Shown piece after piece: positions 1 to 7,454 of a stretch of DNA of 18,990 nt. The notes beneath the pieces were generated by a model. That model ran no database searches. It was given only the letters and a program-made list of their open reading frames with translations, and was not told the DNA's origin. Numbering within the stretch: position 1 is the first letter of the stretch; every line of letters starts with the position of its first letter. Origin of the DNA: DASXRU01 sp033856235 (GTDB lineage Bacteria; Acidobacteriota; Blastocatellia; Pyrinomonadales; Pyrinomonadaceae); assembly GCA_033856235.1 (NCBI GenBank), contig JAWVFI010000117.1, positions 1 to 18,990 of the forward strand. Reading direction: 5' to 3'. The translations under genes and the position numbers were made by a program.

Positions 1-666
1 CATCCGTCGCCGGTGCCGCATTGCGATTATGTAACTACGACGACGCACAAAACTCTGCGCGGACCACGCGGCGGTTTGATCCTTTGCAAAGAAGAACACG
101 CCAAAGAGATCGATCGAAAACTGTTCCCGGGAGTGCAGGGCGGGCCCCTCGTCCATATCATCGCGGCCAAGGCCGTGGCCTTTGGCGAAGCATTGCGCGG
201 CGACTTTAAAGAGTACCAGGGTCAGATTGTGAAGAATGCAAAAGCCCTGGCTAGCGAGCTGCAGGAGCAGGGACTCCGTTTGGTTTCCGGTGGGACCGAT
301 AATCATCTTATGCTGGTGGACGTTTTCGCCGACGGTAAAGGAATTACGGGCAAGGCGGCGGAGAAAGCGCTCGAAGCCGCAAATATCACAGTCAATAAGA
401 ACACGATTCCCTTTGATAAGAATTCCCCGTTTGTGGCGTCGGGCATTCGAATTGGCACGCCGGCGGTAACCACGCGCGGCATGAAGGAACCTGAGATGCG
501 AGAGATTGGCCGCCTGATCGCGGCGATCGTGCAGGAGCCGGAATCAGAAGCGACTCGCGACCGAGTGCTGCAAGGCGTAGGTGAGTTGGCCGCGAAGTTT
601 CCGCTGTATCCAAAGCGATCAAACCGAGCGAGTTTGTCAGAACCGCCTGCGGTAGCGGGCGGTTGA
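1..666 (+). CDS. glyA: Serine hydroxymethyltransferase, C-terminal half (5' end outside window)
   Basis: This enzyme interconverts serine and glycine with transfer of a one-carbon unit to tetrahydrofolate; it is PLP-dependent and cytosolic. The frame is open from base 1, so the gene starts upstream and only about 220 of the usual ~420 residues are present. The window begins at the family signature HPSPVPHCDYVTTTTHKTLR; the lysine of TTTHKT is the PLP Schiff-base lysine in this family. GPRGGLILC and the late segment SGIRIGTPAVTTRG are also typical. Homologues usually end near KFPLYP, but this copy continues for about 13 residues (…SLSEPPAVAGG) encoded by the left arm of a perfect inverted repeat, which also supplies the TGA stop. 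The family assignment is very secure; that the tail was acquired from the repeat is inference. Confidence 0.97.
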   Translation, partial: HPSPVPHCDYVTTTTHKTLRGPRGGLILCKEEHAKEIDRKLFPGVQGGPLVHIIAAKAVAFGEALRGDFKEYQGQIVKNAKALASELQEQGLRLVSGGTDNHLMLVDVFADGKGITGKAAEKALEAANITVNKNTIPFDKNSPFVASGIRIGTPAVTTRGMKEPEMREIGRLIAAIVQEPESEATRDRVLQGVGELAAKFPLYPKRSNRASLSEPPAVAGG

Positions 667-730
667 ACTTTCGGTTTATTGGTTAGGTAGCGGTAGTTCA
701 ACCGCCCGCTACCGCAGGCGGTTCTGACAA
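634..730. repeat. Perfect 36-bp inverted repeat (family A, 'CCGCCTGCGGTAGCGGGCGG')
   Basis: Bases 634-669 are exactly reverse-complementary to 695-730, with a 25-base loop between them. Each arm contains the core CCGCCTGCGGTAGCGGGCGG and ends in TTGTCAG. The left arm overlaps the last codons and stop of glyA; the right arm ends 34 bases before the recQ start. Related copies lie at 12487-12585 (paired arms), 10150-10176 (single arm) and 12605-12632 (single arm). The structure is of the REP/BIME or MITE type: a short non-coding hairpin repeat with no transposase. As RNA it would form a very stable hairpin that could act as a terminator or 3'-end stabiliser for glyA. Confidence 0.93.
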
Positions 731-763
731 GCGAAGGGCAATATCGTAATAGTTTTCCGCTTT

Positions 764-2620
764 ATGAAACCCGAAGCGCCTTCCCTCCTCACGTTACTCA
801 AACAGTACTTCGGCTTCAGCGAGTTTCGGCCCTTGCAGGCAGAGATTATTCGCGACGCGCTGGCGGGTCGCGATGTCTTTGCCATTCTGCCAACCGGCGG
901 CGGCAAGTCGCTCTGCTTTCAATTGCCTGCTCTCATGCGCCCTGGTTTGACGGTCGTGATCTCGCCGCTGATTTCGTTGATGAAGGATCAGGTGGACGCG
1001 CTGGTTGCGGGCGGAGTCGCTGCGACCTATCTCAACTCGTCGCTTCAGGCAGAGGAGGCGCGGTCGCGTCTGCGCGGATTGCATAACGGCGAATATCGTC
1101 TGCTGTATGTGGCGCCCGAACGACTGATGCTCTCCGGATTTCTTGCGGATTTGAAGAGCTGGAGAGTAAATCTTCTGGCCATCGACGAGGCCCACTGCAT
1201 CAGCGAGTGGGGACACGATTTCCGCCCCGAATACCGGCAGTTGGCCGACCTGCGCGAACACTTCCCTGAGGTACCGCTGATGGCCCTGACCGCAACCGCC
1301 ACTGAGCGAGTGCGTCAGGACATCGTGAAGCAGTTGCGACTGCGCGATCCCAGTTGCTACCTGGCCAGCTTCAACCGACCCAACCTCAATTATCGCGTCA
1401 TGGCTAAAAGCAAGCCATACGATCAACTACGGGAATTCATAAACAATCGTGGTAGTGAGAGCGGCATTGTCTATTGTCAAAGCCGCCGCAGCGCCGACAG
1501 CCTGGCGGCGCGCTTGAACGGAGACTACATCACGGCGCGCCCCTATCACGCGGGCCTCGGGGCCAACGAACGCAGCACCAACCAGGATCTCTTTCTGCGC
1601 GATGAAGTACGTGTGATTTGCGCCACCATCGCTTTCGGCATGGGCATCAACAAACCGAACGTGCGCTTTGTCGTGCACTATGATTTGCCAAAGAACATCG
1701 AAGGCTATTATCAGGAAACCGGGCGGGCTGGCCGTGATGGCTTGCCCAGTGAATGCGTTCTACTTTTCAGCGCCGGCGATGCGGTGAAGTATTCGCGGTT
1801 CATCGACGAAAAGATCAGCGCTCGCGAACGGCAGATCGGACGCGAACAGTTGCAGCAGATGGTCCACTATGCCGAAAGCGCAGTTTGCCGGCGGGCGGTG
1901 CTGCTCGGCTACTTTGGTGAGACCTTCGGCGAGCCTAACTGTGGTGGCTGTGACAACTGCCTCAATCCCCGCGCGACTTACGACGGCACTCTGGATGCAC
2001 AGAAATTCTTGTCGTGCGTTTACCGGGTCCGCCAAAAAAGCGGATTTGATTTTGGAATTAACCAGATTGTGGAAGTCCTGACCGGCGCCGAAACCGAAAA
2101 CGTGATGAAGTGGGACCATCATAAAGTGTCCACCTACGGTCTGGGGAAACATCGCAGCCGCGTCGAATGGAAAGAGATCGGCCGCGAGCTGGTCCGGCTC
2201 GGGTATCTGCGCCAGGTGGCGGAAAGGTTCAACGTGCTGCAGCTTACCGAGGAAGGTCAGAGCGCACTTAAGCACCGCCAGCCGTTGCGATTAACCAAGG
2301 CGATCGCGATTCCCAAGCCAGATGGTTCGGGAAAAGCACGAAAGCGTCGGGCGGGCGAGATTGCTTGTGATGAAACATTGTTCGAACGGCTGCGGCGGTT
2401 GCGCAAAAAGCTTGCCGACGAAAGGTCCGTGCCGCCGTACATTATTTTCTCCGACGTCGCCCTCCGCCAGATGGCGCGTTACTATCCGGGGAGTCGGAAC
2501 CAGTTCAGCCGCATCAGCGGCGTCGGCGAACGCAAGCTGGAAGAGTTTGGAACGGATTTCATGGCGGAGATTGAAGGGTACCTGCGCGATAACCCGCGGC
2601 AGCATTTCGCGGATGATTGA
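764..2620 (+). CDS. recQ: ATP-dependent DNA helicase RecQ
   Basis: A 3'-5' superfamily 2 DNA helicase that acts in recombination and replication-fork repair. The order of domains is complete for the 618 residues. The helicase core carries motif I PTGGGKS (43-49), DEAH (141-144) with the RecQ-specific extension CISEWGHDFRPEY, motif III ALTATAT (174-180) and motif VI QETGRAGRDG (318-326). A zinc-binding region has cysteines at 375, 393, 396 and 399. An RQC winged-helix region covers about 405-510. A C-terminal HRDC domain (about 535-610) contains the SGVGERKLEEFG helix-hairpin signature. The ATG at 764 gives the normal N-terminus (LLKQYFGFSEFRPLQ); no strong Shine-Dalgarno sequence precedes it. 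The gene lies directly downstream of the family A inverted repeat and on the same strand as the iron-sulphur helicase after it. The identification is secure. Confidence 0.97.
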   Translation: MKPEAPSLLTLLKQYFGFSEFRPLQAEIIRDALAGRDVFAILPTGGGKSLCFQLPALMRPGLTVVISPLISLMKDQVDALVAGGVAATYLNSSLQAEEARSRLRGLHNGEYRLLYVAPERLMLSGFLADLKSWRVNLLAIDEAHCISEWGHDFRPEYRQLADLREHFPEVPLMALTATATERVRQDIVKQLRLRDPSCYLASFNRPNLNYRVMAKSKPYDQLREFINNRGSESGIVYCQSRRSADSLAARLNGDYITARPYHAGLGANERSTNQDLFLRDEVRVICATIAFGMGINKPNVRFVVHYDLPKNIEGYYQETGRAGRDGLPSECVLLFSAGDAVKYSRFIDEKISARERQIGREQLQQMVHYAESAVCRRAVLLGYFGETFGEPNCGGCDNCLNPRATYDGTLDAQKFLSCVYRVRQKSGFDFGINQIVEVLTGAETENVMKWDHHKVSTYGLGKHRSRVEWKEIGRELVRLGYLRQVAERFNVLQLTEEGQSALKHRQPLRLTKAIAIPKPDGSGKARKRRAGEIACDETLFERLRRLRKKLADERSVPPYIIFSDVALRQMARYYPGSRNQFSRISGVGERKLEEFGTDFMAEIEGYLRDNPRQHFADD

Positions 2621-2652
2621 GTGAACTGTAACTTCGAAACCTCGCAGGCGCA

Positions 2653-2943
2653 CAGAGCTAGCGGCGTTCACGCCGCTTTCCCCGCAGGGTTACTAGCCCA
2701 GCCGTTCTACGGCTGGGTAACCAGCCGTAGCCAGAAGATTAGCCCGCTTAAGCGGGCTTCTCCTGTGTTTTGCTTTAGCGCAAGGGGATTCTGCAATGAG
2801 TGATAGACTAATCTGCATCGGTTGGATTGCAGCACGAGTAAGCGCGCTGAAGGGCGCTAATATTTCTTTAGCGGACTTCGTCCCAGCGCTAAAAGCGCTG
2901 CGCTGGTAACCCTTCGGGAAAGCCGCGTGAACGCGGCTGTAGA
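2653..2943. repeat. Palindrome-rich non-coding element with imperfect terminal inverted repeats
   Basis: This 0.29 kb stretch fills most of the 358-base gap between two helicase genes, and I see no gene in it. It holds a run of short palindromes: 2660-2677 (AGCGGCGT-TC-ACGCCGCT), 2697-2717 (CCCAGCCGT-TCT-ACGGCTGGG), 2741-2758 (AGCCCGCTTAAGCGGGCT), 2841-2858 (one mismatch), 2884-2900 (CAGCGCT-AAA-AGCGCTG) and 2921-2938 (AGCCGCGT-GA-ACGCGGCT). The outer ~45 bases align as inverted copies: left 'GCGTTCACGC…GCTTTCCCCGCAGGGTTACT' against the reverse complement of the right end, 'GCGTTCACGCGGCTTTCCCG' followed by AAGGGTTACC. It could be a MITE-like mobile repeat, a transcribed structured RNA or a multi-hairpin terminator; the sequence alone does not decide. 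Confidence 0.8.
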
Positions 2944-2978
2944 GTCATACTTGGAAGGTCGCGGACTTCAAATCTTCA

Positions 2979-4955
2979 ATGCAAGAAATCTTCGGCACTG
3001 ACGGCTTAATCGCCCAGGCCCACCCTGAGTACGAACATCGCCCCGGCCAAATCGAAATGGCTGAGGCAGTGCTGCGGGCGTTCGAAGGCAAACATCATCT
3101 CATCGTCGAAGCCGGGACCGGCACCGGAAAAACTCTTGCGTATCTCGTGCCCGCAGTCGCTTCGGCATTGTCCGGCGGCGGGCGGGTCATCATTTCCACT
3201 GGCACAAAAAACCTGCAGGAACAACTGATGGAGAAGGACATTCCGTTTCTCCAGAGCGTCTTGCCACAGCCTTTTAGTGCGGCGTGCATGAAAGGCCGGA
3301 ACAATTACGCGTGCCTGGATCGGATTGCGCGCGCTGAAGGCACGCCGATTCTCGATGGCCTCGAAGAAATCGATCATTTCGAAGAGGTCTCGCGCTGGCT
3401 CCGCCACACCGAAACCGGGGATCGCGCGGAGTTATCGTCGCTGCCGGAAAACCTGCGGTTCTGGCGCCACATCGATGCGCGCTCGGAAACTTGCACGGGG
3501 CAGAAGTGTCCGGACTTCGATCCTTGCTTCATCACGCGCATGCGCCGCCGCGCCATCGACGCCGATATTGTTGTCGTCAATCACCATCTCTTCTTTGCCG
3601 ATCTGGCGCTGCGCAACGGCATGTATGGCCAGGTGCTGCCTGACTACACGGCGGTGATCCTCGACGAAGCGCACATGATCGAAGACGTGGCCTCAGAATA
3701 CTTCGGCACCCAGGTTTCGAATTATCAGCTTGATGATTTGCTGCGCGATATCTCTTACCTGCAGATCGAAAAGAACGAGGCTTCCCTGGAAATCAGAAAA
3801 GTCACGACCCGCGTTGCGCGTTTTGCCGATGCCTTCTGGGTGGGATTTCGCGAGGGGCGCGGTGAAGAAGGACGATTCTCCCTGAGGCCGGACACGTTCG
3901 CCGCGCGGAACACCGCCGGCGAGATGGCTTCCACCAGACTCGGAGATGCCTACGTAGCGTTCGAGGGCGCGCTGCAGCGCCTGGAGACAACGCTCGATGC
4001 ACTCTCCGACGCGCCGTTGGAAGTAGAGAACCTGGTGCGGCGGATTCGCCAGGTCCGTTTTGATCTTACTTTCATCGTCACCGGCGGCGACAAGAAGTTC
4101 GTCTACTGGCTGGAACGTCGCGGCCGGGGAGTCTTCCTGCGCGCCTCGCCGATTGATGTCTCGGGCTTGCTGCAGGACAAACTGTTCGATTCCATTCCTA
4201 CGGTGGTCCTTACCTCGGCGACGCTGTCGAGCGGCGGCAATTTCAACTTCATTCGCGGGCGGCTGGGGTTGCAGGACGCAACCGACTTGATTGCAGAATC
4301 GATTTTCGACTACGAAAGCCAGGCGGTGCTTTACCTGCCGCGCGAGATGCCTGACCCGCGGTCGAATCAATGGGCTGAGGCGGCGGGGGCTGAAGTTGTG
4401 AAGATCGTGAATGCCACTGCGGGACGCGCCTTTGTGCTGGCGACGAGCTTCGCGGGAATGAATGCGCTCTATGAACGCGCGATGCCGGAGCTGGATTATC
4501 CCTGCTTCCTCCAGGGAAGCTCATCTAAGGGTGCGTTGCTGAAGCGCTTTCGCGAAACGCCCAACGCCGTGTTGTTTGCCACCTCCAGTTTTTGGCAGGG
4601 CGTCGATGTGCGTGGCGAACAGTTGTCGTGCGTAATCATCGATAAGCTGCCGTTCGCCGTGCCCACCGACCCGGTCGTGGCCGCACGCCAGCGTTATATA
4701 GAGGACAATGGCGGCTCAAGTTTTTACGAATACAGCGTGCCCCAGGCAATCATCTCGCTGAAGCAAGGCTTGGGGCGTTTGATTCGCAGCACCACTGATA
4801 CCGGAGTCCTGGCTGTTCTCGATCCGCGCCTGCGGACCAAGATGTACGGGCAAATGTTTCTTCAAAGCCTGCCGCCCTGCCGCGTCACCTCGGACGTGGC
4901 AGACCTGGCGCGTGTTTTTTCCGCAGGTTTCTCAACGCAAACTGCAGGGTCATAA
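2979..4955 (+). CDS. Iron-sulphur ATP-dependent DNA helicase, DinG/YoaA (XPD-like) family
   Basis: A predicted 5'-3' superfamily 2 DNA helicase for DNA repair and R-loop or G-quadruplex processing. Of its 658 residues, the nucleotide-binding motif is EAGTGTGKT (44-52) and the Walker B box is ILDEAHMIED with DEAH at 229-232. Four cysteines (112, 172, 177, 183) lie between them in the arrangement of the 4Fe-4S domain of DinG/XPD helicases. The second RecA-like domain shows LTSATL (411-416), SSFWQGVDVRGE (536-547) and motif VI QGLGRLIRS (596-604). There is no N-terminal exonuclease domain, so it resembles Gram-negative DinG/YoaA rather than the Bacillus type. The start at 2979 leads straight into the helicase N-terminus, but GGAAGG is about 20 bases away, so translation initiation looks weak. 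RecQ is the upstream neighbour. The family is secure; DinG versus YoaA cannot be separated. Confidence 0.94.
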   Translation: MQEIFGTDGLIAQAHPEYEHRPGQIEMAEAVLRAFEGKHHLIVEAGTGTGKTLAYLVPAVASALSGGGRVIISTGTKNLQEQLMEKDIPFLQSVLPQPFSAACMKGRNNYACLDRIARAEGTPILDGLEEIDHFEEVSRWLRHTETGDRAELSSLPENLRFWRHIDARSETCTGQKCPDFDPCFITRMRRRAIDADIVVVNHHLFFADLALRNGMYGQVLPDYTAVILDEAHMIEDVASEYFGTQVSNYQLDDLLRDISYLQIEKNEASLEIRKVTTRVARFADAFWVGFREGRGEEGRFSLRPDTFAARNTAGEMASTRLGDAYVAFEGALQRLETTLDALSDAPLEVENLVRRIRQVRFDLTFIVTGGDKKFVYWLERRGRGVFLRASPIDVSGLLQDKLFDSIPTVVLTSATLSSGGNFNFIRGRLGLQDATDLIAESIFDYESQAVLYLPREMPDPRSNQWAEAAGAEVVKIVNATAGRAFVLATSFAGMNALYERAMPELDYPCFLQGSSSKGALLKRFRETPNAVLFATSSFWQGVDVRGEQLSCVIIDKLPFAVPTDPVVAARQRYIEDNGGSSFYEYSVPQAIISLKQGLGRLIRSTTDTGVLAVLDPRLRTKMYGQMFLQSLPPCRVTSDVADLARVFSAGFSTQTAGS

Positions 4956-4982
4956 TGTGCGCAGACCCAAAACGCGTTCAGA

Positions 4983-5040
4983 GTACCAACTTTAGTTGGG
5001 TCTTTATCTGAAACAAAAAGCCCGACTAAAGTCGGTAATC
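4983..5040. repeat. Paired hairpins forming an imperfect inverted repeat
   Basis: Two small palindromes sit 28 bases after the helicase stop: 4986-4999 (CCAACT-TT-AGTTGG) and 5022-5035 (CCGACT-AA-AGTCGG). They have the same length and ends, and one base pair differs in compensating fashion (A-T versus G-C). Together the two halves form a larger inverted repeat (AGTACC…TCTTTA against the reverse complement of AAAAAG…GGTAATCT). Read on the minus strand, the second hairpin is followed by CTTTTTG; on the plus strand the first is followed by TCTTTAT. It could therefore work as a weak bidirectional terminator closing the helicase gene. Confidence 0.65.
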
Positions 5041-5127
5041 TAAACACATCGGCGGTTTGTTTTTTGTCAGACCAGCGCGATAATGGCCAGCACGTTATCT
5101 GATATATGGATTAAACCGGAGGATTCG

Positions 5128-5346
5128 ATGGACCGAGAAGAGAAGGAAGACACTACGATCTATAAGGTCGTAGTCAATCACGAAGAGCAATATTCAATCT
5201 GGCCGGCCGATCGCGAAAATGCTTTGGGCTGGAACGACGCCGGCAAGACTGGCCCCAAGGACGAGTGCCTGGCCTATATCAAAGAGGTTTGGACGGATAT
5301 GCGCCCGCTTAGCCTGCGCAAGAAAATGGAAGAGTCAGCTAAGTAG
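5128..5346 (+). CDS. MbtH-like protein
   Basis: MbtH-like proteins are small cytosolic chaperones/activators that bind adenylation domains of non-ribosomal peptide synthetases. The 72 residues carry the whole family signature: NHEEQYSIWP, then LGWNDAGKTG, then the cysteine-containing ECLAYIKEVW and the end block TDMRPLSLRKKM. The ATG at 5128 was chosen because a good Shine-Dalgarno (GGAGG, 5118-5122) stands five bases before it; an in-frame ATG at 5083 would add 15 residues foreign to the family and lacks such a site. queD starts only 7 bases after the stop, so the two are probably co-transcribed. No peptide synthetase is visible in the window, so its partner must be elsewhere. A GATAAT at 5079-5084 is a possible but weak -10 box. 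Family identification is secure; its partner and biological role here are not known. Confidence 0.93.
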   Translation: MDREEKEDTTIYKVVVNHEEQYSIWPADRENALGWNDAGKTGPKDECLAYIKEVWTDMRPLSLRKKMEESAK

Positions 5347-5353
5347 GCAGCCT

Positions 5354-5734
5354 ATGGCCGGTACGTTTGAAGTCATGATCGAGCGCAACTTTTCCAGCGC
5401 GCATCAACTGCGTGGCTATAAGGGCAAGTGTGAAAACCTGCACGGCCACAATTACAAGATCGAAATTTATGCGCGGGGCAGCGAACTGGACAACGTGGGC
5501 CTGCTGGTTGATTTTGTGGAATTAAAAGCGGCTGCCGACGAGGTGGTGCAGTACCTGGACCATCGCAATATTAATGAGCTACCGCCGTTTGTCGAGCTGC
5601 AGCCTTCCGCTGAAAACCTGGCAAAGTATGTGCTGGAAAAAGTCTCGTCGCGCATTGATGACGACCGAGTGCGGATTTACAAAGTGCGCTGCTTCGAGAC
5701 TCCGACCAGCGTCGCCACCTATCAAGTCGGCTAA
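5354..5734 (+). CDS. queD: 6-carboxy-5,6,7,8-tetrahydropterin synthase QueD (PTPS family)
   Basis: QueD converts dihydroneopterin triphosphate into 6-carboxytetrahydropterin, the second dedicated step towards queuosine and other 7-deazapurines. The 126-residue protein has the zinc ligands H17 (FSSAHQL), H30 and H32, with catalytic C26 in the CxxxHGH arrangement (CENLHGHNYKIE) typical of QueD. Further family residues are D69-H70 (YLDHRNIN) and E115 in the pterin-anchoring FETPTS segment. The ATG at 5354 starts the protein a few residues before the conserved beta strand (FEVMIERNFSSAH); a longer in-frame reading would overlap the MbtH gene and carries shadow sequence. It follows the MbtH-like gene by 7 bases. 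QueC, QueE and QueF are not in the window. PTPS-type folate enzymes are the alternative, but the Cys-x3-HGH motif and length favour QueD. Confidence 0.94.
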   Translation: MAGTFEVMIERNFSSAHQLRGYKGKCENLHGHNYKIEIYARGSELDNVGLLVDFVELKAAADEVVQYLDHRNINELPPFVELQPSAENLAKYVLEKVSSRIDDDRVRIYKVRCFETPTSVATYQVG

Positions 5735-5783
5735 ATTACCGCACCCCGCACTCGCTCAACGGGCTTTGCACAAAAACTCCGAT

Positions 5784-5873
5784 TTCGTGTGCTTTAGTGT
5801 TCTCAGTGTGTTTTCGTGATTCGTCAGCGCACGATTCACGAACTACACGAAATCCCACGAACTGACACGAATC
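5784..5873. repeat. CACGAA/TTCGTG repeat cluster
   Basis: Four CACGAA hexamers start at 5837, 5846, 5856 and 5866, i.e. spaced 9, 10 and 10 bases, about one helical turn. Two TTCGTG in the opposite sense lie just upstream (5784 and 5813), so the block is also an inverted repeat (CGTGATTCGT near 5816 against ACGATTCACG at 5831-5840). A related block with TTCGTG in direct orientation lies at 7455-7512, on the other side of the hydrolase gene. No gene is seen here. It may be a dispersed intergenic repeat or a multi-site protein-binding region. Confidence 0.6.
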
Positions 5874-5940
5874 AACGCCGGTCTTAGGCATTGTCACTTG
5901 TTGCTTCGAAGTTGCCGCGGACTTTTTGTGCAACGCCCAC

Positions 5941-7437
5941 TCAACGCAACACTTCGCTGATCAGCGCCGTCAAAGCGTTGTCTTGCAGAATCGGATTGTT
6001 CTGCAGGTTGCCGTGCAGGTCGCAGCCAAACATTGAATAGGCGATGGGCAATCCGGCGTTGAAAAGCGAGCCCGCACGGCGCTCATCCACCAGGTCTTCG
6101 GCCAGCAGCGATCGTCGCGTCACTCGACCGTCGCCTGGCACAAACATCGCGGCCACAGTTTCGCGCTTTGCGATGCGACGCCCGTCGACGGTCCGATAGC
6201 TTTCGGGGGAGGTCATCGTCACCCAACGACCTTTCTTTGCATCTCGCCGTATCAGCGGAGCATCAAGAGTCTCCTCACAATCGCCACCGAAAGATAACAA
6301 CGCCACCGGAGGGTTCGCGCTGGTCGGCGCATCGAGCGCTTCATGAAATTTCCTCGCTCGCCGCAACACAGCCGATAAATATTGTTCCCGGTTCGCGATT
6401 AACTTCGCGGGTACCGCTTCTCCATCGCCTGGCGAAGCTTCTTCATTCGTGCTTGGAGGACCAACGAACGGCTCCCACTCATAACGTTTCCAGGTTGCCA
6501 CATCGTACAAATCCACTTCCAGGGGATTTAGATTTTCATCCAGGAAACGTGTAGCTCCGGTGTGCGGCAGAAGTTGAAATACTGAGGGCGCACTGAATGC
6601 GACTTCTTTGGAGAAGGTATTGAAGAGCCGTATTTGCGGCCGCAGTCCCTCCGTCAGGGAGTAACCACGTAACAGAGTTGCAAAGGCGTCCGCCGAACCT
6701 TCGTTGGGAACTCCGAACATCACGATGCGATTGATGTGCGCGGCGCCGGCCCAACTGGGAGATGGCGCTGCGCCATCCGTGGGCAGGTCCGCGTCACCAT
6801 ACATCGCGGCGTAACGTGAAATCAGGCCGCCCATGGAATGGGCTACGAGGTTGAACTTCAAGTCCGGCCGATTCAGCCTGCGCTTCAAGCTGGCAAGTCG
6901 CTGGACCAATTCACGGGCCGACTCCACGTTGTCGCGACGCCAGTCGTAAGCGAAGACGTAGAACGTATCATGGTCGCCGCCGGCGGCCGGGTTGGCCCAA
7001 TCGCCTTCCACGTATCCACCATATTGCCGCAAGGCATCCAGCAGTCCGCGATAGACGTAGACCTCGGGCACCAGCCGGGCCAGCTTCACGCTCGAGATAA
7101 TTTTTCGGGGATACAGATTGTCGCGATTCGAAGCCAGATTCGGAGAAAGCGGAAGCGTAAGGCTCGCAGCCAGCGAGCGCACCGCTGAAGGCCACGCCAC
7201 CGCTCCGGTTTTCTGATCGACGAGTTCGGTACCCAGGATTCCTGGAACCACCACGATAGGAGCCTTCCCCTTACGCTCGCGCGCCTGGGCAAAAATTCGA
7301 TCGAGGGCTGGAGTGCGCTTGGGGCCGAGGCAGCCGAATTGACTCAAAAGGAACGCGCAGATAATCAGGAGGCCAACTACCTGCCTGCCGTTAAGCCGCT
7401 TAGCGGGGTCCGATGAATGCGAAAGTTTAAGCGACAA
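5941..7437 (-). CDS. Secreted or lipoprotein LCAT-like alpha/beta hydrolase (lipase/acyltransferase)
   Basis: A predicted serine esterase/acyltransferase of the lecithin:cholesterol acyltransferase (LCAT/PDAT) fold, 498 residues. The N-terminus has a basic start and a hydrophobic segment (about 19-36) ending in LSQFGC; C36 could be lipidated, although the lipobox is not canonical, otherwise it is a signal peptide or anchor. The fold begins with VVVPGILGTELVD (62-74), in which the PGILG oxyanion-hole segment is typical. The nucleophile is S201 in FNLVAHSMGGLISRYAA. Likely acid and base are D436 (VPGDGRVTRRS) and H475 (CDLHGNL). FYVFAYDWRRDN (159-170) is another LCAT hallmark. The reading starts at a TTG (7435-7437) preceded by GAGG seven bases away, and no ATG is available before the signal segment. 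It stands alone between two TTCGTG-type repeat blocks. The substrate is unknown. Confidence 0.87.
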   Translation of the reverse strand: MSLKLSHSSDPAKRLNGRQVVGLLIICAFLLSQFGCLGPKRTPALDRIFAQARERKGKAPIVVVPGILGTELVDQKTGAVAWPSAVRSLAASLTLPLSPNLASNRDNLYPRKIISSVKLARLVPEVYVYRGLLDALRQYGGYVEGDWANPAAGGDHDTFYVFAYDWRRDNVESARELVQRLASLKRRLNRPDLKFNLVAHSMGGLISRYAAMYGDADLPTDGAAPSPSWAGAAHINRIVMFGVPNEGSADAFATLLRGYSLTEGLRPQIRLFNTFSKEVAFSAPSVFQLLPHTGATRFLDENLNPLEVDLYDVATWKRYEWEPFVGPPSTNEEASPGDGEAVPAKLIANREQYLSAVLRRARKFHEALDAPTSANPPVALLSFGGDCEETLDAPLIRRDAKKGRWVTMTSPESYRTVDGRRIAKRETVAAMFVPGDGRVTRRSLLAEDLVDERRAGSLFNAGLPIAYSMFGCDLHGNLQNNPILQDNALTALISEVLR

Positions 7438-7454
7438 GTGGGAGCCTCAAACGG

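Noticed and set aside
303..701. 132-residue minus-strand frame
   Set aside because: It is antisense to glyA and begins in the inverted repeat.
2621..2803. 60-residue open frame after recQ
   Set aside because: It runs through the palindromic element, with no ribosome-binding site and no protein-like composition.
2979..4955. DinG with an N-terminal 3'-5' exonuclease domain (Bacillus type)
   Set aside because: The Walker A motif is at residue 44-52, leaving no room for an exonuclease domain.
5784..5873. CRISPR array
   Set aside because: The repeated unit is a hexamer with 3-4 base gaps, with no spacers of 30-40 bases and no cas genes.
5736..5933. 65-residue minus-strand frame between queD and the hydrolase
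   Set aside because: It covers the CACGAA repeat cluster, has no ribosome-binding site and no recognisable family.
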